From an uncultured Lachnospiraceae bacterium (GTDB taxonomy: Bacteria > Bacillota > Clostridia > Lachnospirales > Lachnospiraceae): a DNA stretch of 51,391 nucleotides. Numbering within the stretch: position 1 is the stretch's first letter; every line of letters begins with the position of its first letter. Below, one piece after another: positions 32,745-41,977 of the stretch. The stretch is taken from the NCBI GenBank assembly GCA_910587635.1, contig CAJUNB010000020.1, positions 1 through 51,391 of the forward strand, written 5' to 3'. The notes beneath the pieces were generated by a model. It did no database searches, had not been told where the DNA came from, and worked only from the letters and a program-made list of their open reading frames with translations. The translations under genes were made by a program, and so were the position numbers.

Positions 32745-34329
32745 AATCATGCTGGCGGATGATGAGGGAATCGTAATTGATTCCCTGAAATTTATCATTG
32801 AAAAGGAGTTTCCGGATAGTTGCTCCATTGAATATGCTAAGACCGGCAGAAGCGTCATCGAACTGGCGGAGTGGTTTCGGCCGGATATCGCTTTTATGGA
32901 CATTCAGATGCCGGGGATCAACGGAATTGATGCCATGAAGGAAATCCGGGAGGCAAACAGTCATACGGTATTTATCATTATGTCTGCCTATGATAAGTTT
33001 GACTATGCCAAGGAAGCCATCAATCTGGGCGTTATGGAATATCTGAATAAGCCTGTGGACCGGGAAAAGATCGTGCAGGTATTGCATCGTGCCATGAAAA
33101 GTATCGACAAAAACAGAGAGAAGCGCAGCCAGGATCTTCTGATTCGTGAAAAAATGGAGAATGTCATACCGATCATAGAAAACGGACTGATACAAAACCT
33201 TTTATATCATGAGTATTTTGAGGAGGACATTGATAACTTTAAAAATTTACTTGGTATTGGGGAGGAGTATGCCTATATGGCGGCACTTGTGTGCGGCGAG
33301 GCGCAGGAAGGCAACCATATGACTAATGCCATCGGCGCCAGTATCCGGGTACAGAATGCCTATAAAGAAATACGGGAAGTGACAAGAGACTATCTTCCAG
33401 GTATCATGGGATCTGTTATGGCAAATAAAATTGCTCTGCTTATTCCCTGTAAGGAGCCGAAGCTGGAATATGATGAAAGGATACGGATTATCGAGAAGTC
33501 CAGGGAGCTGGTACGGAAGCTGAAGACGCGTACGGATGTGACATTCCGGGTAGGCATCGGCTCCGTAAAACAGATCCGGGAAGTGTCGGAATCTTATAAT
33601 GAAGCTCTGCATGCACTGATTCAGACAACGAATAAAGTGGCACATGTGGATGATACACCGGCCAGATGTATCTACGAGGAGAATTATCCCATAGATATTG
33701 AAAAAATGCTGTTCGAACTGATCGAAAAAGGGGATGTAAACGGGGTATCAGCAGAGGCCAACCGTTTTTTTGACTGGATGGAGGAAAACTACGGTCGGTA
33801 TATTAACGATATCAAACTGAAATCGTTGGAATTTGTACTTTGGGCGGAACACATTGCCTATGAGAATGGGGGTATGGTGTATCATTTCAGAGACCGTCAG
33901 GACTATTTTCCAATGATAATAGAACTGAAAAATCTGGAGGAAGTTCGTGCCTGGTTCGTGGACAAGATGGGAAATGCCTGCCGGAATGTGGCAGTGAAAA
34001 AAGAAGAACAGTCTGTCAGTGTGGTAGAACGGGCCCGGAAATATATTGACAGTAAATATAATAAGGATATTTCTCTGGATGACGTTTCCCGGGAAGTGGA
34101 TATCAGTCCCTATTATTTCAGCAAGATATTCAAAGAGGAAACGGGGCAGACTTTTGTAGAATACGTGACGGAAATACGTATGAACCGTGCCAAAGAGCTG
34201 CTGTCGTTTACGGATATGTCCATGAAGGAGATCTGCTGTGAGATCGGATATTCCGATCCCAATTATTTCAGCCGCAGTTTTAAGAAAAATACGGGGCTGA
34301 CACCTACGGAATACAAGGAGAAAAAGTGA
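32737..34329 (+). CDS. YesN-type response regulator with AraC HTH
   Basis: 530-aa regulator: receiver domain (about 1-125, DDE at 8-10, phospho-acceptor Asp55 in IAFMDIQMPG, LNKPVD lysine), a middle region (about 140-410), and a C-terminal AraC/XylS double HTH (about 425-530: YIDSKYNKDISLDDVSREVDISPYYFSKIFKEETGQTF and EICCEIGYSDPNYFSRSFKKNTGLTPTEYK). It overlaps the kinase gene by 8 bp and abuts the next gene by 1 nt. Likely targets are the adjacent sugar transporter genes. Confidence 0.95.
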   Translation: MYKIMLADDEGIVIDSLKFIIEKEFPDSCSIEYAKTGRSVIELAEWFRPDIAFMDIQMPGINGIDAMKEIREANSHTVFIIMSAYDKFDYAKEAINLGVMEYLNKPVDREKIVQVLHRAMKSIDKNREKRSQDLLIREKMENVIPIIENGLIQNLLYHEYFEEDIDNFKNLLGIGEEYAYMAALVCGEAQEGNHMTNAIGASIRVQNAYKEIREVTRDYLPGIMGSVMANKIALLIPCKEPKLEYDERIRIIEKSRELVRKLKTRTDVTFRVGIGSVKQIREVSESYNEALHALIQTTNKVAHVDDTPARCIYEENYPIDIEKMLFELIEKGDVNGVSAEANRFFDWMEENYGRYINDIKLKSLEFVLWAEHIAYENGGMVYHFRDRQDYFPMIIELKNLEEVRAWFVDKMGNACRNVAVKKEEQSVSVVERARKYIDSKYNKDISLDDVSREVDISPYYFSKIFKEETGQTFVEYVTEIRMNRAKELLSFTDMSMKEICCEIGYSDPNYFSRSFKKNTGLTPTEYKEKK

Positions 34330-34330
34330 A

Positions 34331-35422
34331 ATGAAAAAGAAGGTTTTGCTGTTGGGAGTGTTATTTATCCTTTTTATATCCGTAGGATGTGCCCAGAAAG
34401 AAGAAGGAGTGGAAGTGGAGCGTACTGAGACGGAAAAGGAGTTCCAGATCGGAATGAGCTTCGACTCTTTTGTTATTGAAAGGTGGCAGAAGGACAGAGA
34501 TGTCTTTGTCTCTACAGCCAAGGAGCTGGGAGCGGAGGTCAATGTACAAAATGCCAATGGAGATCTGGAGGAGCAGATTGCCCAGATCGAATATTTTATC
34601 GATAAAAAGATGGATGTAATCGTCATTATCTGCATCGATTCAGATGGGCTGGGAGAGGTGGTGCAGAAGGCGAAAAATGCCGGGATTAAAGTCATTGCGT
34701 ATGATCGCCTGATTAAGAATGCCGGGGTGGATCTGTATATTTCTTTTGATAATGAAATGGTGGGAACGATGATGGGAGAAGGGGTGGTCAGCAGAGGAGA
34801 TGAGGTGGAAAATGTACTGATGCTGGGCGGGCCTTTGACGGATAACAATGTGTCTCTTGTAGAACGGGGATTTGAGCGGATGATGCGGGAGCAGGGGATC
34901 TATATTATTGACAAAATGCATGCGGACGGATGGAAAGCGGAGCTGGGAGCAGAATATGTCTACGATCATGTGGATATGGTAGAGCGGGCAGATGTTATCA
35001 TGTGCGGCAATGACGATATTGCTACCGCAGTATTCAGAGCATTGTCAGAAAAGCGTCTGGCGGGCAAGATCGGTATCGTGGGGCAGGATGCGGATCTGGC
35101 GGCATGTCAGAGAATTGTCCAGGGTACGCAGATTATGACTGTATACAAGCCGGTGGAAAAACTGGCTCAGAAGGCGGCGGAATGTGCCATTGCTCTTGGA
35201 AAAGGAGAAGAGGTGGAAGCGGAAACTACAATTGATGATGGCAGCTTCCAGGTTCCCTACGTGGCTCTTACGCCGGTCAGTGTCTATCGGGAAAATATGG
35301 ATGATGTGATAATCAACAGTGGGTTCCATTTAAAGGAAGATGTATATCTGAATATTCCGGCAGGCCGGGATACGGAAAAAGACGATAAAACGTCTGACAG
35401 TGGGAATGGACATGGAAATTGA
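34331..35422 (+). CDS. Sugar-binding lipoprotein (XylF-like), sensor-operon member
   Basis: 363-aa lipoprotein (signal peptide to SVGCAQ, Cys20) with a periplasmic-binding-protein type 1 fold: FQIGMSFDSFVIERWQKDRD, NANGDLEEQIAQIEYFIDKKMDVIVI, KVIAYDRLIKNAGVDLYISFDN, VLMLGGPLTDNN, DVIMCGNDDIATAVF and VGQDADLAACQRIVQGTQIMTVYKPVE. It resembles xylose-binding proteins. Encoded 1 nt after the regulator and separated from the transporter by 215 nt, it may be a sensor-dedicated binding protein in the manner of XylFII. Confidence 0.88.
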   Translation: MKKKVLLLGVLFILFISVGCAQKEEGVEVERTETEKEFQIGMSFDSFVIERWQKDRDVFVSTAKELGAEVNVQNANGDLEEQIAQIEYFIDKKMDVIVIICIDSDGLGEVVQKAKNAGIKVIAYDRLIKNAGVDLYISFDNEMVGTMMGEGVVSRGDEVENVLMLGGPLTDNNVSLVERGFERMMREQGIYIIDKMHADGWKAELGAEYVYDHVDMVERADVIMCGNDDIATAVFRALSEKRLAGKIGIVGQDADLAACQRIVQGTQIMTVYKPVEKLAQKAAECAIALGKGEEVEAETTIDDGSFQVPYVALTPVSVYRENMDDVIINSGFHLKEDVYLNIPAGRDTEKDDKTSDSGNGHGN

Positions 35423-35592
35423 CAGAGGAGAGAAAAGGATATCCCGACAGATGGAGAATGGATTAGGACAAAGTTGCGGTATGCGGCATTTTTGTAAAGA
35501 AAATGCTAGCATGCCGTCTTTATGTATAAAATTTAGATAAAAATATGAAGATTTTCGCAAATAATTACTATTTTTTTTGTGGTACAGTTTTG

Positions 35593-35611
35593 TTGTAACA
35601 AAGAGTTACAA
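35593..35611. promoter_or_regulatory. Inverted repeat operator candidate before the sugar ABC transporter
   Basis: TTGTAAC (35593-35599) and GTTACAA (35605-35611) separated by AAAGA, lying about 27 nt before the binding-protein start in the promoter area. It could be a binding site for the YesN- or AraC-type regulator or part of the promoter. Confidence 0.45.
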
Positions 35612-35637
35612 TAAATATATTAGGGAGGAATTACTAA

Positions 35638-36810
35638 ATGAAAAGAAAAGTTTTAAGTGCTCTTCTGAGTGTGGCAATGGTAGCTACATTGCTTGTAGGA
35701 TGCGGCAGCAGTGCAGAGACAACAGGAGCTCCTGCAGAGGAAGCAGCACCTGCTGAAGATGCAGCAGAAGAAGCAGCTCCCGCAGAGGAAGCGGCAGAAG
35801 GTGAAGAAGAAGCAGCAGCACCTGCAGGAGAAGGCGGACTGATCGGCGTGGCAATGCCTACAAAGGATCTGCAGAGATGGAATCAGGATGGTTCCAACAT
35901 GGAAGAGCAGCTGAAGGCAGCAGGCTATGAAGTTGATTTGCAGTATGCAAGCAACGATATCCAGACACAGGTTTCTCAGATTGAGAACATGATCTCCAAT
36001 GGCTGCAAATTACTTGTTATTGCATCCATCGATGGAGACTCTCTTGGAACGGTTCTGGCTCAGGCAAAAGAAGCTGACATTCCTGTTATCGCTTATGACC
36101 GTCTGATCATGAACTCCGATGCAGTTTCTTACTACGCAACATTTGATAACTATATGGTAGGTACTGTTCAGGGCGAATACATCAGAGACGCTCTTGATCT
36201 GGAAAATGCAGACGGACCGTTCAACATCGAGCTGATCACAGGTGATCCTGGTGACAACAATGCAAGATTCTTCTTCGGCGGTGCTATGGATGTTCTGCAG
36301 CCGTATATTGATTCCGGCAAACTTGTTGTAAAATCCGGCCAGACTTCTTTCGAAGAAGTTGCGACAGCTAACTGGGCGACAGAAGCAGCACAGTCCAGAT
36401 TCGATGCAATCATCGCTTCCAACTACTCTGATGGAACAAATCTTGACGCTGTACTGGCATCCAACGACTCTACAGCACTTGGTGTTGCAAACTCTCTGGC
36501 AGCTAACTATACAGGAGAATATCCTGTACTGACAGGTCAGGACTGCGATATCGCTTCCGTTAAGAACATGATCGCTGGAAAACAGTCCATGTCCGTATTC
36601 AAAGATACACGTGATCTGGCAACTCAGGTAGTTGCAATGGTAGACGCTATCATGAAGGGTGGCGAGGCACCTGTAAATGATACAGAGAGCTATGACAATG
36701 GAACAGGAGTCATTCCTTCTTACCTTTGCGAGCCTGTATTTGCAGATGTAAACAACTACAAAGAACTGCTGATTGATTCTGGATACTATACAGAAGCAGA
36801 TCTTCAGTAA
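35638..36810 (+). CDS. Sugar ABC transporter substrate-binding lipoprotein (ChvE/XylF-like)
   Basis: 390-aa lipoprotein (lipobox LVGC, Cys22) with an extreme Ala/Glu-rich linker (about 25-65) and a binding fold: GGLIGVAMPTKDLQRWNQDG, VDLQYASNDIQTQVSQIENMISNGCKLLVIASIDGDS, IPVIAYDRLIMNSDAVSYYATFDN, ITGDPGDNNARFFF and GQDCDIASVKNMIAGKQSMSVFKDTRDLA. Aldose specificity (xylose, glucose, galactose, arabinose) is not decidable here. TTAGGGAGGAATTACTAA precedes the ATG. Codon use is noticeably biased to frequent codons, suggesting high expression. Confidence 0.95.
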   Translation: MKRKVLSALLSVAMVATLLVGCGSSAETTGAPAEEAAPAEDAAEEAAPAEEAAEGEEEAAAPAGEGGLIGVAMPTKDLQRWNQDGSNMEEQLKAAGYEVDLQYASNDIQTQVSQIENMISNGCKLLVIASIDGDSLGTVLAQAKEADIPVIAYDRLIMNSDAVSYYATFDNYMVGTVQGEYIRDALDLENADGPFNIELITGDPGDNNARFFFGGAMDVLQPYIDSGKLVVKSGQTSFEEVATANWATEAAQSRFDAIIASNYSDGTNLDAVLASNDSTALGVANSLAANYTGEYPVLTGQDCDIASVKNMIAGKQSMSVFKDTRDLATQVVAMVDAIMKGGEAPVNDTESYDNGTGVIPSYLCEPVFADVNNYKELLIDSGYYTEADLQ

Positions 36811-36852
36811 TCCGAACGATGTCAGTAATAAAGAGACAAAAGTAAATGGTTT

Positions 36853-36879
36853 ACAGGCGGGGTACAGTTCCCCGCCTGT
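36853..36879 (+). terminator. Hairpin between binding-protein and ATPase genes
   Basis: Perfect 10-bp stem ACAGGCGGGG (36853-36862) / CCCCGCCTGT (36870-36879), followed only by TT. It likely stabilises the binding-protein mRNA or partially terminates transcription, making the binding protein more abundant than the transporter. Confidence 0.75.
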
Positions 36880-36999
36880 TTCCTAGACATTTGTATTATA
36901 GAATACAAAGAATACATTTTAGCACGTGTACGGAGTCCGCAACAGAGTGCGCACTCCTGCCGGCAAATCTGAGATTTTACTATCAAGTGGAGGGGTACA

Positions 37000-38541
37000 G
37001 TGGCGAAAGTATTATTGGAAATGAAAAATATTACGAAGACATTCCCAGGTGTAAAGGCTCTTGACAATGTGAACCTGAAAGTGGAAGAGGGCGAAATCCA
37101 TGCTCTTGTCGGAGAGAATGGAGCGGGGAAATCTACATTGATGAATGTACTGAGCGGTATCTACCCTTACGGCTCCTATGAGGGAGATATCATCTATGAT
37201 GGGGAAGTATGTAAATTCAATAAAATCAAAGACAGCGAAGAGAAAGGTATCGTTATTATCCATCAGGAGCTGGCTTTGATTCCCTATATGACGATCGGCG
37301 AAAATATGTTTCTGGGTAATGAAAGAGGGCATAAATATGCGTTGGATTGGAATGAAACATACGGTAAGGCTGATGAGCTGTTGAAGGTTGTCGGGCTGAA
37401 AGAGTCTTCCAGGACTTTGATTAAAGATATCGGCGTGGGCAAACAGCAGCTCGTAGAGATTGCCAAAACGCTGGCAAAAAAAGTGAGGCTCCTGATTTTG
37501 GATGAGCCAACCTCTTCTCTGAACGAATCGGATTCTCAGGCGCTCTTGGATCTGATGCTGCAGTTCAAAAAAGAAGGTATGACTTCGATTATTATATCTC
37601 ATAAATTAAATGAGGTTTCCTATGTGGCGGATAAAATTACCGTTGTCCGTGACGGATCCACAATTGAAACATTGGATAAAAAGACGGACGATATTACGGA
37701 AGATCGTATTATCAAGGGTATGGTAGGACGTGATCTGACAGACCGTTTTCCAAAACGGGAAAATGTAAAAATCGGAGATGTCCTGATGGAAGTAAAGGGC
37801 TGGAATGTATACCATCCTCTCTATACGGAACGTAAAGTGGTGGATGATGTAAGCATGAATGTGAGACGGGGAGAGGTAGTGGGGATTTCCGGGCTGATGG
37901 GTGCGGGAAGAACAGAACTTGCTATGAGTATCTTCGGCAAAAGTTATGGCACGAATATTAGTGGACAGCTTTTTATCAATGGGAAAGAAGTACATTTGCG
38001 TAATGTAAAAGAGGCGATTAACAATAAACTGGCCTATGTTACGGAAGATAGAAAGGGTAACGGTCTGATTCTGAGTAATCCGATCAAAATCAATACGACT
38101 ATGGCTAATCTGGATGCGGTCAGCACCCATACAGTCATTGACAAGGATAAAGAGTATGGTGTTGCCGTGGACTATAAAGAAAAGCTACATACAAAATGTC
38201 CTACAGTAGAGCAGAATGTGGGCAATCTCAGTGGCGGAAATCAGCAGAAGGTGCTGCTTGCCAAGTGGATGTTTGCAGATCCCGATGTTCTGATTTTAGA
38301 TGAACCGACAAGAGGTATTGACGTAGGGGCAAAATATGAGATTTACTGCATTATCAATCAACTTGTTGCAGAAGGTAAGTCGGTCATTATGATATCTTCT
38401 GAGTTGCCGGAAGTGCTTGGTATGTGCGACCGCATTTATGTCATGAATGAAGGCAGGATAGTGGGCGAACTTGCCAGGGAAGAGGCGTCACAGGAAGTTA
38501 TCATGTCACATATTTTGAAATCAAGCAATAAAGGAGCGTAG
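37000..38541 (+). CDS. Sugar ABC transporter ATP-binding protein (MmsA/XylG-type)
   Basis: 513-aa protein with two ABC ATPase domains, as in monosaccharide CUT2 importers. First domain: Walker A GENGAGKST (about 39-47), signature IGVGKQQLVEIAKTL, Walker B LLILDEPTSS. Second domain: degenerate loop GLMGAGRTEL, signature LSGGNQQKV and Walker B VLILDEPTRG. Starts with GTG behind TGGAGGGGT. Downstream permease and upstream binding protein complete the transporter. Confidence 0.95.
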   Translation: MAKVLLEMKNITKTFPGVKALDNVNLKVEEGEIHALVGENGAGKSTLMNVLSGIYPYGSYEGDIIYDGEVCKFNKIKDSEEKGIVIIHQELALIPYMTIGENMFLGNERGHKYALDWNETYGKADELLKVVGLKESSRTLIKDIGVGKQQLVEIAKTLAKKVRLLILDEPTSSLNESDSQALLDLMLQFKKEGMTSIIISHKLNEVSYVADKITVVRDGSTIETLDKKTDDITEDRIIKGMVGRDLTDRFPKRENVKIGDVLMEVKGWNVYHPLYTERKVVDDVSMNVRRGEVVGISGLMGAGRTELAMSIFGKSYGTNISGQLFINGKEVHLRNVKEAINNKLAYVTEDRKGNGLILSNPIKINTTMANLDAVSTHTVIDKDKEYGVAVDYKEKLHTKCPTVEQNVGNLSGGNQQKVLLAKWMFADPDVLILDEPTRGIDVGAKYEIYCIINQLVAEGKSVIMISSELPEVLGMCDRIYVMNEGRIVGELAREEASQEVIMSHILKSSNKGA

Positions 38542-38544
38542 ACG

Positions 38545-39723
38545 ATGGATAAAGCAAAAGTTATGGCAGGAGTCAAAAAATATACAATGATTATCGCACT
38601 GATTCTCGTTACTTTGTTCTTCACCTGGAGAACCGGAGGAAAAATCCTGCTTCCTCAGAATGTAAGTAACCTGATTGCACAGAATGCATATGTATTCGTG
38701 CTCGCTACGGGTATGCTTTTATGTATCCTGACAGGAGGTAATATTGACCTTTCTGTGGGGTCTGTTGTCTGTTTTGTAGGTGCAGTAGGAGCTACCTTGA
38801 TGGAAAACAAAGGCATGAACGTATGGCTTTCCATTCTTATGATGGTGATCATCGGTACTCTGATCGGTGCATGGCAGGCATTTTGGATTGCTTATATACA
38901 TGTACCTCCTTTTATTACGACCCTTTCGGGTATGTTGGTGTTCCGTGGACTTTCCAATGTAGTTTTACAGGGTTTGACGGTATCGCTGACAAACGAATTT
39001 TTTATCAAACTATTCGGAGGAGGCGCTGATTGTTATATTCCCGATTTCCTTGGTGGCGGAGAAGGCATGAATCTGACTTGCATGGTAGCCGGTGTGATTG
39101 CATGTGTGATCTATGTGATCGTAATCCTGCGGGGGCGCATGGCAAGGGCAAAGAAAGGCTATGAAATGGAGGCTCTTGCACCTGCAATTACAAAACTTGT
39201 AGTAATCTGTGCAGTCATTCTTATCTTTACCTATAAACTGGCTCAGTACAAAGGGATTCCGACGGCGCTGATCTGGGTTATGGTTGTAGTGTTTATCTAT
39301 GGTTATATCACATCCAAGACTACGACAGGACGTTATTTCTATGCAGTGGGCGGTAATGAGAAAGCTACCAAGCTTTCCGGTATCAATACAGAGCGGGTAT
39401 ATTTCATTGCCTATACAAATATGGGCTTTCTGGCAGCTCTGGCAGGTATGCTGACGATCGCCCGTATGACAAGCGCGCAGCCTACATACGGACAGAACTA
39501 CGAAATGGATGCCATCGGTTCCTGCTTTATCGGTGGAGCTTCCGCATACGGCGGCGTCGGTACGGTACCGGGCGTTATTGTCGGTGCAGTGTTGATGGGT
39601 GTCATCAACCTGGGCATGAGTATTATGGGCGTGGATGCCAACTATCAGAGAGTTGTAAAAGGTCTCGTACTTCTGGCGGCCGTTATTTTCGACGTCGTTT
39701 CCAAGAAGGGCGGAAAGAACTAA
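38545..39723 (+). CDS. Sugar ABC transporter permease (MmsB/XylH-type)
   Basis: 392-aa permease of the CUT2 class with about ten membrane helices. Typical segments are LLCILTGGNIDLSVGSVVCFVGAVGA near the N-terminus, PFITTLSGMLVFRGLSN, the inter-domain GRYFYAVGGNEKATKLSGIN and the C-terminal IGSCFIGGASAYGGVGTVPGVIVGAVLMGVINLGMSIMG. It starts 3 nt after the ATPase stop and ends at a strong terminator. Confidence 0.95.
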   Translation: MDKAKVMAGVKKYTMIIALILVTLFFTWRTGGKILLPQNVSNLIAQNAYVFVLATGMLLCILTGGNIDLSVGSVVCFVGAVGATLMENKGMNVWLSILMMVIIGTLIGAWQAFWIAYIHVPPFITTLSGMLVFRGLSNVVLQGLTVSLTNEFFIKLFGGGADCYIPDFLGGGEGMNLTCMVAGVIACVIYVIVILRGRMARAKKGYEMEALAPAITKLVVICAVILIFTYKLAQYKGIPTALIWVMVVVFIYGYITSKTTTGRYFYAVGGNEKATKLSGINTERVYFIAYTNMGFLAALAGMLTIARMTSAQPTYGQNYEMDAIGSCFIGGASAYGGVGTVPGVIVGAVLMGVINLGMSIMGVDANYQRVVKGLVLLAAVIFDVVSKKGGKN

Positions 39724-39752
39724 AATTTTCCGATATCTGATCAAAGTCAGAG

Positions 39753-39787
39753 TCCGGCGCATCAGGAGTGCGCCGGATTCTTTTTTA
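39753..39787 (+). terminator. Terminator of the sugar transporter operon
   Basis: Perfect 9-bp stem TCCGGCGCA (39753-39761) / TGCGCCGGA (39769-39777), followed by TTCTTTTTT. Confidence 0.93.
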
Positions 39788-39816
39788 TATAGGATTCGGG
39801 TGCCGAATCCTATATA
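39786..39816. repeat. Perfect 14-bp inverted repeat with GTG loop
   Basis: TATATAGGATTCGG / CCGAATCCTATATA around GTG. It immediately follows the transporter terminator and precedes the end of the convergent isomerase gene; it has no T-run on either strand, so it is not a plain terminator. Confidence 0.7.
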
Positions 39817-39838
39817 GAAAATTGCATTCTCCTCCTGC

Positions 39839-40729
39839 TTATTTTCCGTCGGAAGTCTCCACCAGCTCCTTCAATTCCTTATGGACATACCTGGCAAAAT
39901 CATAGACATCTTCTTCTGCTTCCGGTTTTGAAAAGGTCTCATATGCCCACCAGCCTTGGAATCCTGTGGATTTCACCGCCTCTACCCATTCTCTGATCGG
40001 TATGACTCCCTCATAAAAGCCCACGTCACGAAAGATCTCTTCACAGGGGATCCGTCCGTCCGGCTTTCGGGAATTGCAGATATGTACCCCCAGTATAAGG
40101 TCTTTCGGGATGCGTGAAATAAATTCCGCGTCCAGCCCTGCCATGTAGTTGTGGTAAAAATCCACGACGATTTTCAGATTGCTGCGCTGCGCCTGTTCCA
40201 CGATGGGTATTCCTTCCCGGAGAGAAGGAATCGGTGTCCAGCACAGCGGTTCAAAAAATAAAGTAAGATGAAACTGGCAGGCCAGATCAGCCAATGCCTG
40301 CATATTTTTGATCAGGAGCCCTTGCTGCTCATCCATGGGGAGCCCCTGTAGTCCCATATATCCATGAAAAGGAACTCCACGTCTGTAACAGTCCACTGCA
40401 TGCCAGTCTACCGGTCCGTTCAATATTTCTACAGCATAGCTGCCTACGGAAGCGGCCAGGGTGAAAAGCTCTTCGGCTTCTTTCATTAAAGTGTTAAATT
40501 CAGCTCCCTGACGTTCGATGTCTGAAAGCCAGCCCACGGAAGAGATTTTCATAGTGCCCAATAGATTTTTGATATCGTCTGGTTTATATCCTGCCTGCAA
40601 AAAGTAGTCAAGCTGAACCTTTGTCGGTTCGATACAGTCAAATTCGGCCGCTTTTGCTGCATTGATATATGTGCGTAAGTTTGCTCTGCCTACGGCTGAG
40701 CTATGCAAAGAGAGTGCATTCTGTTTCAT
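39839..40729 (-). CDS. Sugar phosphate isomerase/epimerase (xylose-isomerase-like TIM barrel)
   Basis: 296-aa member of the AP-endonuclease-2/xylose-isomerase-like TIM barrel family. Likely metal-ligand strands are TLFFEPLCW (Glu), IVVDFYHNYMAG (Asp, His), ILGVHICNSRK (His) and WWAYETFSK (Glu). Substrate is unknown; relatives act on keto-sugars and inositol derivatives. ATG 40729 starts the conserved N-terminus MKQNALSLHS; the longer frame (to 40780) has no ribosome binding site. Divergent from an AraC regulator that probably controls it. Confidence 0.85.
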   Translation of the reverse strand: MKQNALSLHSSAVGRANLRTYINAAKAAEFDCIEPTKVQLDYFLQAGYKPDDIKNLLGTMKISSVGWLSDIERQGAEFNTLMKEAEELFTLAASVGSYAVEILNGPVDWHAVDCYRRGVPFHGYMGLQGLPMDEQQGLLIKNMQALADLACQFHLTLFFEPLCWTPIPSLREGIPIVEQAQRSNLKIVVDFYHNYMAGLDAEFISRIPKDLILGVHICNSRKPDGRIPCEEIFRDVGFYEGVIPIREWVEAVKSTGFQGWWAYETFSKPEAEEDVYDFARYVHKELKELVETSDGK

Positions 40730-40787
40730 AAAACATCCGTCCTTTCCGATTTCTATTTTATATAATAAGAATATCGACATTTTAGTC

Positions 40788-40816
40788 TTGATTCAATTCA
40801 ATTACGGACATATACT
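40788..40816 (+). promoter_or_regulatory. Sigma-A promoter of the AraC-family regulator
   Basis: TTGATT (40788-40793), 17-nt spacer, TATACT (40811-40816), about 30 nt before the start codon. Confidence 0.7.
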
Positions 40817-40846
40817 GTAATAAAAACGACGAAAGAAAGTGAACTT

Positions 40847-41794
40847 ATGGGAATACAGAAATGCGGGTTAAATATAGACCGGGTATACAAAGAATTGCAG
40901 CCGCATGGGACTCTTGATTTCCCCTGCGGAGCATATGCTGAAAAATATTCCGATAAGCCGGAGCAGGCGATTCCATGGCACTGGCATGAAGAGCTGGAGA
41001 TTACTTATGTCAAAAACGGAAAAATAAAATTACAGATTCCTTCCAAAACATATTTCCTGGAAAAAGGAGACTGTTTTGTGATCAATTCCAATATTCTTCA
41101 TTGTGCCATTGCGGAGCCGCAATGTGAACTACAGTCACTTGTTTTTCATTCCACACTTATTACAGGCAGCAATGGTTCTGTTTTTGCCACAAAATATTTG
41201 CTTCCGCTTATATCGCAGACAACCTTTGACGGTTATTTACTGAAAAAAGACACAACCGGAGGAGAAACAGATTGTTTTGTCAATGCTTTTGAGGCGTTGG
41301 CTCAAGATGCCCCTGGTTTTGAATTTACGGTAAGGGAAAATCTGTCCAGAATATGCTATTTTCTCTATATGAAATTTGAGCGGGAAATTTCGGTAGAAGA
41401 AATGGGGATGAATCAGGATAATCTCCGTATCAGAAAAATGCTGGATTTTATTCATAGTCGTTTTACCGATGCTATCGTGTTATCGGATATTGCAAAAGCT
41501 GCTGACATTGGGGAAAGAGAATGTCTGCGCTGCTTCCAGAGAACAATACAGCTTTCCCCGATTCAATATCTTTTAAAATATCGGGTTATGCAGGGAGCAG
41601 ATATGCTTCTGAAAGATCCGTCAGTCAGTGTTTCGGAAATTGCAGCACTCTGTGGCTTTGACAGCCCAAGTAATTTTTCTAAAATATTTAAGCGTTTTTA
41701 TAACAATAGCCCGAGGGAGTATAGAAAGGAATATGGGAAACTCAAACAAGTAAAAGATTTACAAATGTTATCAGAAGGGATATACTGTAAATAA
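40847..41794 (+). CDS. AraC family transcriptional regulator
   Basis: 315-aa regulator with an N-terminal cupin ligand-binding domain (about 28-110: PWHWHEELEITYVKNGKIKLQI, FLEKGDCFVINSNILHCA) and a C-terminal double HTH (about 195-300: SRFTDAIVLSDIAKAADIGERECLRCFQRTIQLSPIQYLLKYRV and VSEIAALCGFDSPSNFSKIFKRFYNNSPREYRK). GAAAGAAAGTG precedes the ATG. Its position suggests it regulates the divergent isomerase and possibly the downstream kinase. Confidence 0.93.
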   Translation: MGIQKCGLNIDRVYKELQPHGTLDFPCGAYAEKYSDKPEQAIPWHWHEELEITYVKNGKIKLQIPSKTYFLEKGDCFVINSNILHCAIAEPQCELQSLVFHSTLITGSNGSVFATKYLLPLISQTTFDGYLLKKDTTGGETDCFVNAFEALAQDAPGFEFTVRENLSRICYFLYMKFEREISVEEMGMNQDNLRIRKMLDFIHSRFTDAIVLSDIAKAADIGERECLRCFQRTIQLSPIQYLLKYRVMQGADMLLKDPSVSVSEIAALCGFDSPSNFSKIFKRFYNNSPREYRKEYGKLKQVKDLQMLSEGIYCK

Positions 41795-41897
41795 GACGTT
41801 TTTTGAAGAATTGATCAGGGTAAGGCAGATACCGGTTGAAGAACCTGCGGATTCATATTATGCAAAGGAAATATGCTCTGAGCCGGAAAATCGGTAA
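41793..41897 (+). pseudogene. Possible coding remnant after the AraC gene
   Basis: A frame overlapping the AraC stop reads KTFFEELIRVRQIPVEEPADSYY... and ends at TAA 41897. Its composition looks protein-like rather than random, but there is no start codon with a ribosome binding site; TTG 41811 is the only internal option. It may be the tail of a lost gene. Confidence 0.25.
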
Positions 41898-41977
41898 TAA
41901 AAATGGGGCTTACAGTAAGTACGGTAAAGGCAATGTATACGAGCAGGACTAATGAAAGTAAACAGGAGGTATGGCAT

